Below, one piece after another: positions 16,086-19,399 of a DNA stretch of 19,399 nucleotides (the first letter of the stretch is position 1; every line of letters begins with the position of its first letter). Both the position numbers and the translations under genes were made by a program. The stretch is from assembly GCA_900551415.1 (NCBI GenBank), contig URWB01000034.1, positions 1 to 19,399 of the forward strand, read 5' to 3'. The stretch is from an uncultured Eubacteriales bacterium (GTDB taxonomy: Bacteria; Bacillota; Clostridia; Peptostreptococcales; Anaerovoracaceae). The notes beneath the pieces were generated by a model. The model worked only from the letters and a program-made list of their open reading frames with translations, did not search any database and was not told the origin of the DNA.

Positions 16086-17999
16086 TTATGCTTTGATGAA
16101 CTGCTCTTTGTCCTCGCCGCATTCCGGACACACCCAATCCTCCGGCAGTTGTTCAAAGAGGGTTTCCGGTGGAATCTCGGCTGCCTCGTCACCCTGCGCC
16201 GGATCATATTCATAGCCGCAGCCGCTGCAGATGTAGGCCGCACCGATCGGTTCCGGCTTCGGTGGCTGCGGACGCTTCATCTTGACCATCGGAGGTGCCG
16301 GTTCTTTTGGTTCTGTTCCCAAGGCCTCTGTGAGCAGCGGAAGAACCTCCATGAGATTGCCGACAATACCGTAATCGCAATTTTTAAAAATCGGCGCGTT
16401 GCCGTTCTGATTGATTGCGACGATCGTGGACGCGTCTTTGATGCCCTTGAGGTGCTGCGCCGCCCCGGAAATTCCGCAGGCAATATATAAATTACCTCTG
16501 AATTTCTGACCGGACATACCCACATACCGGTTCAGAGGAAGATATTTGAGCGTTTCCGCGACCGGTCTGGAAGATCCGATAGCCGCGCCGGCAGCTTGGG
16601 CAAGCGCTTCGATCAGCTTCATATTTTCCTTTTTGCCGATGCCTTTCCCTGCGGAGACTACCCGCTCAGCCTGCGAGATCGGCGTGTCCGCCGGAATCCC
16701 TACGCTAAAGTCATAGCCGTCTTTTTTGAGTGCCGCGACCAATGCTTCCACCTGCTCCTTCGCGTCGCCATCTGCAAAAATCATCTTCTTGCGGATGCCT
16801 GTGATCGGCGCTGGTTTTTTCGCTGCCGAACGGCTCTCTCCACTGCGCTCGCGCGTGATTTTTCCAAGGAGATGCGATGCGATGACCACGCGCTGAATCT
16901 CGTTGGTTCCCTCATAGATCGTCGTGATTTTTGCGTCGCGGTACGCCCGTTCGACCTCCATTCCCTTGAGGAATCCCGATCCGCCGAAAATCTGCAGGGC
17001 ATCGTTAGTCACCTCCAGCGCAATATCCGACGCGTACATTTTGGCCATCGCGGATTCCATCCCGTAAGGTTGATGCTGTTCCTTCAGTTCTGCCGCCGAA
17101 TAAATCAAATATCGCGCACAGCGCAGTTTTGTCGCCATATCTGCCAGTTTAAAGGAAATGATCTGCTGCGCGCCGATCGGTTTGCCGAACTGTACGCGCT
17201 CTTTCGCGTAGGCAAGGGCGTGTTCAAATGCGCCCTGCGCGATGCCGAGAGCTTGTGCTGCGATGCCGATACGGCCGCCGTCCAGTGTCGCCATAGCGAT
17301 TTTGAAGCCCTCTCCTTCTTTGCCGAGCATATTTTCCTTCGGGACACGGACATTATTGAAAATCAACTCCGCGGTAGCGGAAGAGCGAATGCCCATTTTA
17401 TCGTAATGATCACCAAAAGTGAATCCTTTCCATCCTTTTTCAACAATGAACGCCGAAATTCCTCTGGTTCCGATATCCGGCGTTGTCACCGCGAAAACGA
17501 CATAAGTATCCGCTTTCGGCGCATTGGTGATAAAAATTTTACCGCCGTTGAGCAGCCAGTGGTCTCCTTTGTCGATCGCTGTAGTTTCCGTCCCGCCGGC
17601 ATCTGATCCGGCATTCGGCTCGGTCAGTCCGAATGCGCCGATTTTTTCTCCTTTTGCCAGCGGCACGAGATATTTACGTTTCTGTTCTTCTGTTCCGAAC
17701 GCAAAGATCGGCCAGGATCCAAGCGAAACATGCGCCGACAGGATGACACCCGCGCCGCCGTCAACACGGGCAAGTTCCTCTACCGCAATCGCGTAACTCA
17801 TGACGTCAAGCCCAGCGCCGCCATACTCGGCCGGATACGGAAGTCCCATCCACCCGCGCTCACCCAGTTTACGGATCGCCTCCTCCGGGAATTCATTGTT
17901 CTGATCCATCAAGAAAGCCTGCGGTCTGATTTCTTCCTCCGCGAATTGGCGGATCTGCGCCCGCAGTGCTTCCTGTCCTCTGGTTGTCTGAAATAGCAT
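16086..17999 (-). CDS. Acyl-CoA dehydrogenase / ETF-alpha FAD domain / rubredoxin fusion
   Basis: A 637-residue, three-module flavo-iron protein. Residues 1-380 are a Bcd-like acyl-CoA dehydrogenase with the FAD-contacting FGLTEPNAGSDAGG (123-136), FGGSGF (338-343) and the catalytic glutamate E363 in IYEGTNEIQR. Residues about 400-560 match domain II of electron transfer flavoprotein alpha, which binds FAD: GSSRPVAE (475-482), YIACGISGAAQH (505-516) and APIFKNCDYGIVG (535-547). ETF-alpha domain I is missing, and the usual QTGK is replaced by SGQK (496-499). After a Pro/Lys linker (562-585), residues 588-637 are a full rubredoxin with C591, C594, C624 and C627 as iron ligands and the EQLPEDWVCPECG block. 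The ATG at 17999 has AGGAGG at 7-nt spacing. fprA follows 30 nt downstream. I infer transfer of electrons from an acyl-CoA through two FADs and iron to FprA. No etfB is in the window. The natural acyl chain is unknown; short chain is most likely. Confidence 0.93.
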   Translation of the reverse strand: MLFQTTRGQEALRAQIRQFAEEEIRPQAFLMDQNNEFPEEAIRKLGERGWMGLPYPAEYGGAGLDVMSYAIAVEELARVDGGAGVILSAHVSLGSWPIFAFGTEEQKRKYLVPLAKGEKIGAFGLTEPNAGSDAGGTETTAIDKGDHWLLNGGKIFITNAPKADTYVVFAVTTPDIGTRGISAFIVEKGWKGFTFGDHYDKMGIRSSATAELIFNNVRVPKENMLGKEGEGFKIAMATLDGGRIGIAAQALGIAQGAFEHALAYAKERVQFGKPIGAQQIISFKLADMATKLRCARYLIYSAAELKEQHQPYGMESAMAKMYASDIALEVTNDALQIFGGSGFLKGMEVERAYRDAKITTIYEGTNEIQRVVIASHLLGKITRERSGESRSAAKKPAPITGIRKKMIFADGDAKEQVEALVAALKKDGYDFSVGIPADTPISQAERVVSAGKGIGKKENMKLIEALAQAAGAAIGSSRPVAETLKYLPLNRYVGMSGQKFRGNLYIACGISGAAQHLKGIKDASTIVAINQNGNAPIFKNCDYGIVGNLMEVLPLLTEALGTEPKEPAPPMVKMKRPQPPKPEPIGAAYICSGCGYEYDPAQGDEAAEIPPETLFEQLPEDWVCPECGEDKEQFIKA

Positions 18000-18202
18000 A
18001 AGCGTTCCTCCTTTTCTTCGTGTTTCCCTTATTTTACCCTTTTTTTACGTGAAAAGAACAAACCAGGGACGAAATGACAATTTGTGAGCTGGATGTCGTT
18101 TGTGGTGAAGACGAGCAGACGAAATCAAGCAGGGCAGCTTCTCTGAACCGAATCTGCCGTCTTGCATCCTTTTTTATAGCGGTAGCACGCACTGCTCCCA
18201 TA

Positions 18203-18211
18203 TGATATAAT
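18203..18211 (+). promoter_or_regulatory. Extended -10 element upstream of the sigma factor gene
   Basis: TGATATAAT (18203-18211) is an extended -10 with a perfect TATAAT hexamer. No clear -35 lies 17 bp upstream, which is acceptable for the extended class. Transcription would begin near 18218, leaving a leader of about 115 nt. An alternative start closer to the gene, such as TATATA at 18290-18295, is possible if the sigma factor drives its own expression. Confidence 0.45.
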
Positions 18212-18232
18212 TAATTCAAAAAAAGATCGCAA
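18204..18232 (-). promoter_or_regulatory. Candidate minus-strand promoter for the dehydrogenase/fprA operon
   Basis: Read on the minus strand, TTGCGA (18232-18227) and TATATC (18209-18204) are 17 nt apart. Its -10 overlaps the plus-strand extended -10, so the two promoters would compete for polymerase. The leader to the fusion gene would be about 200 nt. Each hexamer matches consensus at only four positions, so this is tentative. Confidence 0.3.
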
Positions 18233-18237
18233 AAAAA

Positions 18238-18269
18238 ATTACGCAAAAAAGTTTTCCTCCTTGCGCAAT
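18238..18269. repeat. Imperfect inverted repeat in the sigma factor leader
   Basis: ATTACGCAA (18238-18246) and TTGCGCAAT (18261-18269) are inverted copies with eight of nine positions matching, separated by 14 nt. They could be a protein-binding dyad or an RNA hairpin in the leader of the sigma factor transcript. No T tract follows directly. Confidence 0.35.
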
Positions 18270-18332
18270 AAAAAACGATTTTTGTTGTCTATATAAGTGA
18301 AAGGCCTTTTTACAGACGGAAGGGAGGTTGCC

Positions 18333-18893
18333 ATGAATGACCACGAGATTATAGGTTTATACTGGTCGCGCAGCGAAAGCGCGATCGCCGCCACCGCCGA
18401 AAAATACGGGAACTACTGCCACGCGATCGCGTACAACATCCTGCATAGCAGCGACGACGCGGAAGAATGCGCCAATGATACCTACCTCAGCGCATGGAAC
18501 ACAATTCCGCCGCAGCGTCCAAACCGTTTATCGATCTATCTGGGAAAAATCACGCGCAACCTCGCGCTTAACCGTTATAAGCGCTGCACCGCCCAAAAAC
18601 GCGGTCATGGACAGGTCGCGCTTGCGCTGTCCGAGTTAGAAGCCTGCGTCCCCGCGGAGGGGAATGTGGAGCGAGCGTTCGAGGAAACCGAACTGGCTGC
18701 CGCCATTGACCGTTTCCTGTACGCAAAGCCACGGCGAAACCGTAATATCTTTGTTCGCCGATACTGGCATCTGCACGCGATACGGGATATCGCGGACTCA
18801 TACGGAATGAGCGAGAGCAAGGTGGCGTCTTTGCTATTCCGTATGCGAAACGAATTAAGGATTTTTTTAGAAAAGGAGGGTATCACGCTATGA
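18333..18893 (+). CDS. RNA polymerase sigma-70 family factor (ECF-like)
   Basis: An alternative sigma factor of 186 residues. Region 2 (about 8-60) shows YCHAIAYNILHSSDDAEECANDT, the core-binding and -10 recognition segment, followed by YLSAWNTIPP. Region 4 (about 131-180) contains the -35-binding helix-turn-helix, with AIRDIADSYGMSESKVASLLFRMR. Regions 1 and 3 are absent, as in group 4 factors. The ATG at 18333 has GGAGG 5 nt upstream. An in-frame GTG at 18297 would add 12 residues but lacks a ribosome binding site. The stop codon overlaps the next start (ATGA), so it is co-translated with a predicted membrane anti-sigma protein. Target genes and inducing signal are not visible. Confidence 0.88.
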   Translation: MNDHEIIGLYWSRSESAIAATAEKYGNYCHAIAYNILHSSDDAEECANDTYLSAWNTIPPQRPNRLSIYLGKITRNLALNRYKRCTAQKRGHGQVALALSELEACVPAEGNVERAFEETELAAAIDRFLYAKPRRNRNIFVRRYWHLHAIRDIADSYGMSESKVASLLFRMRNELRIFLEKEGITL

Positions 18894-19399
18894 AAAACGA
18901 AGTTCTTCTCCGTGCAATCGGAAACATCGACGACAAACTGATCGCTGACGCGGAACGCGAAACGCGCGGCGAAAAAAAACACAGCCGGAGGAAATTGGGT
19001 CTCATCGCCGCTTGCCTGACCTTGGTTTTCTGCACCGGCATCATGACAAACATGATCCGCAGCCAGGCAGAAGCGGGAACCTTTACGATGGATGTGAATC
19101 CAAGCGTTGCCTACACGATCGCCAAAAACGGGCTCGTCAAAGATGTCCGCTTTTTGAACGACGACGCGGAAAACGCCCTTCGCGATGTTGTTTTAAAAAA
19201 ACAGAGCGTTCAGACCGCTCTGACACGCACGATGACTGCCTACGAAGCCTGCGGTTATCTTGCGGACGACGAGGCGACCGTTTTGATTTCTTTTGATTCG
19301 CAGCTGAATGCGGACACAGAACGAAAAGCTGTTCTCTCCGCAGAAATTCAAGAAGCACTGGAGCCGATCGAAGCTGTCGGCACGCTGATTTTTCACACT
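18890..19399 (+). CDS. RsgI-like membrane anti-sigma factor (3' end outside window)
   Basis: The first 170 codons of a gene that stays open to the window edge. The cytoplasmic N-terminus contains AIGNIDDKLIADAE, a short motif common in membrane proteins encoded beside clostridial sigma factors. One membrane helix follows (about 36-55). Outside the membrane, MDVNPSVAYTIAKNGLVKDV (67-86) and a following FLNDDAENAL segment resemble the extracytoplasmic domain next to the membrane in RsgI-type anti-sigma factors. AGGAGG (18874-18879) precedes the ATG by 10 nt, and the start overlaps the sigma factor stop by 4 nt. I infer that it sequesters the upstream sigma factor and senses a signal outside the cell. 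The C-terminal sensory part is not in the window. Confidence 0.78.
   Translation, partial: MKNEVLLRAIGNIDDKLIADAERETRGEKKHSRRKLGLIAACLTLVFCTGIMTNMIRSQAEAGTFTMDVNPSVAYTIAKNGLVKDVRFLNDDAENALRDVVLKKQSVQTALTRTMTAYEACGYLADDEATVLISFDSQLNADTERKAVLSAEIQEALEPIEAVGTLIFHT

Larger units (their letters stand above)
18000..18332. other. Divergent intergenic control region
   Basis: No gene is visible in these 333 bases between the dehydrogenase fusion gene (leftward) and the sigma factor gene (rightward). The centre (18060-18200) has mixed composition and no convincing ORF or RNA gene. The right third is A/T-rich with runs of A, overlapping divergent promoter-like elements (18204-18232), and an imperfect inverted repeat (18238-18269). 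A TAAAAT hexamer at 18036-18031 on the minus strand could be a -10 closer to the fusion gene, but its -35 is poor. Confidence 0.6.

Noticed and set aside
16596..17606. Plus-strand open frame of 336 codons inside the dehydrogenase fusion gene.
   Set aside because: Antisense shadow of a gene with intact catalytic and cofactor motifs. Composition rich in Arg, Phe and Cys is typical of reverse-frame reading.
18130..18180. Possible terminator or small RNA: GGCAG/CTGCC pairing followed by a T run near 18170.
   Set aside because: The stem is only about 5 bp, the T run is some 10 nt away from it, and no gene lies upstream on the plus strand to terminate.
18297..18332. Longer sigma factor start at GTG 18297.
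   Set aside because: No ribosome binding site precedes it, while GGAGG sits just before the ATG at 18333.
1..19399. Mobile elements, CRISPR arrays, tRNA or rRNA genes.
   Set aside because: No transposase or integrase motifs, no regularly spaced repeats, and no tRNA- or rRNA-like sequence was seen on either strand.

Overview
The window reads as a chromosomal segment of an anaerobic, low-to-moderate GC member of the Firmicutes, class Clostridia. The evidence is strong AGGAGG-type ribosome binding sites, the plsX-rnc-smc-ftsY-der-plsY-gpsA gene block, a short FtsY without an acidic leader, an A-type flavodiiron protein, a Bcd-like acyl-CoA dehydrogenase fused to rubredoxin, and a sigma factor translationally coupled to an RsgI-like membrane protein. 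The family cannot be fixed from the sequence alone; Eubacteriales Family XIII / Anaerovoracaceae is only a guess. No tRNA, rRNA, insertion sequence, prophage or CRISPR array was seen.

Layout. (1) Positions 1-1470: the very start of a leftward gene, an AT-rich divergent control region, a PucR-family regulator on the plus strand, and a terminator hairpin that separates convergent transcription units. (2) Positions 1506-13875, minus strand: a tightly packed run of nine genes, transcribed in the order plsX, rnc, smc, ftsY, der, plsY, gpsA, miaB, Na/Pi cotransporter. Gaps run from an 11-nt overlap to 44 nt. A candidate sigma-A promoter and a structured leader lie upstream of plsX. The run supplies the first steps of phosphatidic acid synthesis (PlsX, PlsY, GpsA), RNA processing and modification (RNase III, MiaB), chromosome organisation (SMC), membrane targeting (FtsY), ribosome assembly (Der) and phosphate uptake. 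(3) Positions 14063-14720: a DUF1003 membrane protein as its own unit, with a clear promoter and a strong terminator. (4) Positions 14838-17999, minus strand: a two-gene operon. The first gene is a single polypeptide with an acyl-CoA dehydrogenase, the FAD-binding domain of ETF alpha, and rubredoxin. The second is the flavodiiron protein FprA. (5) Positions 18204-19399: a divergent control region, then a sigma-70-family factor and the beginning of an RsgI-like anti-sigma membrane protein that runs off the window.

The most interesting content is the operon at 14838-17999. Its cofactors form a continuous chain: acyl-CoA to dehydrogenase FAD, to ETF-type FAD, to rubredoxin iron, to FprA FMN, to the FprA diiron site, to O2 (or NO). 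FprA normally receives electrons from rubredoxin, and here the rubredoxin is covalently attached to an acyl-CoA dehydrogenase. I therefore infer an acyl-CoA-driven oxygen-detoxifying system that bypasses NADH:rubredoxin oxidoreductase and a separate ETF. The domain content is seen in the sequence; the electron path is inference.
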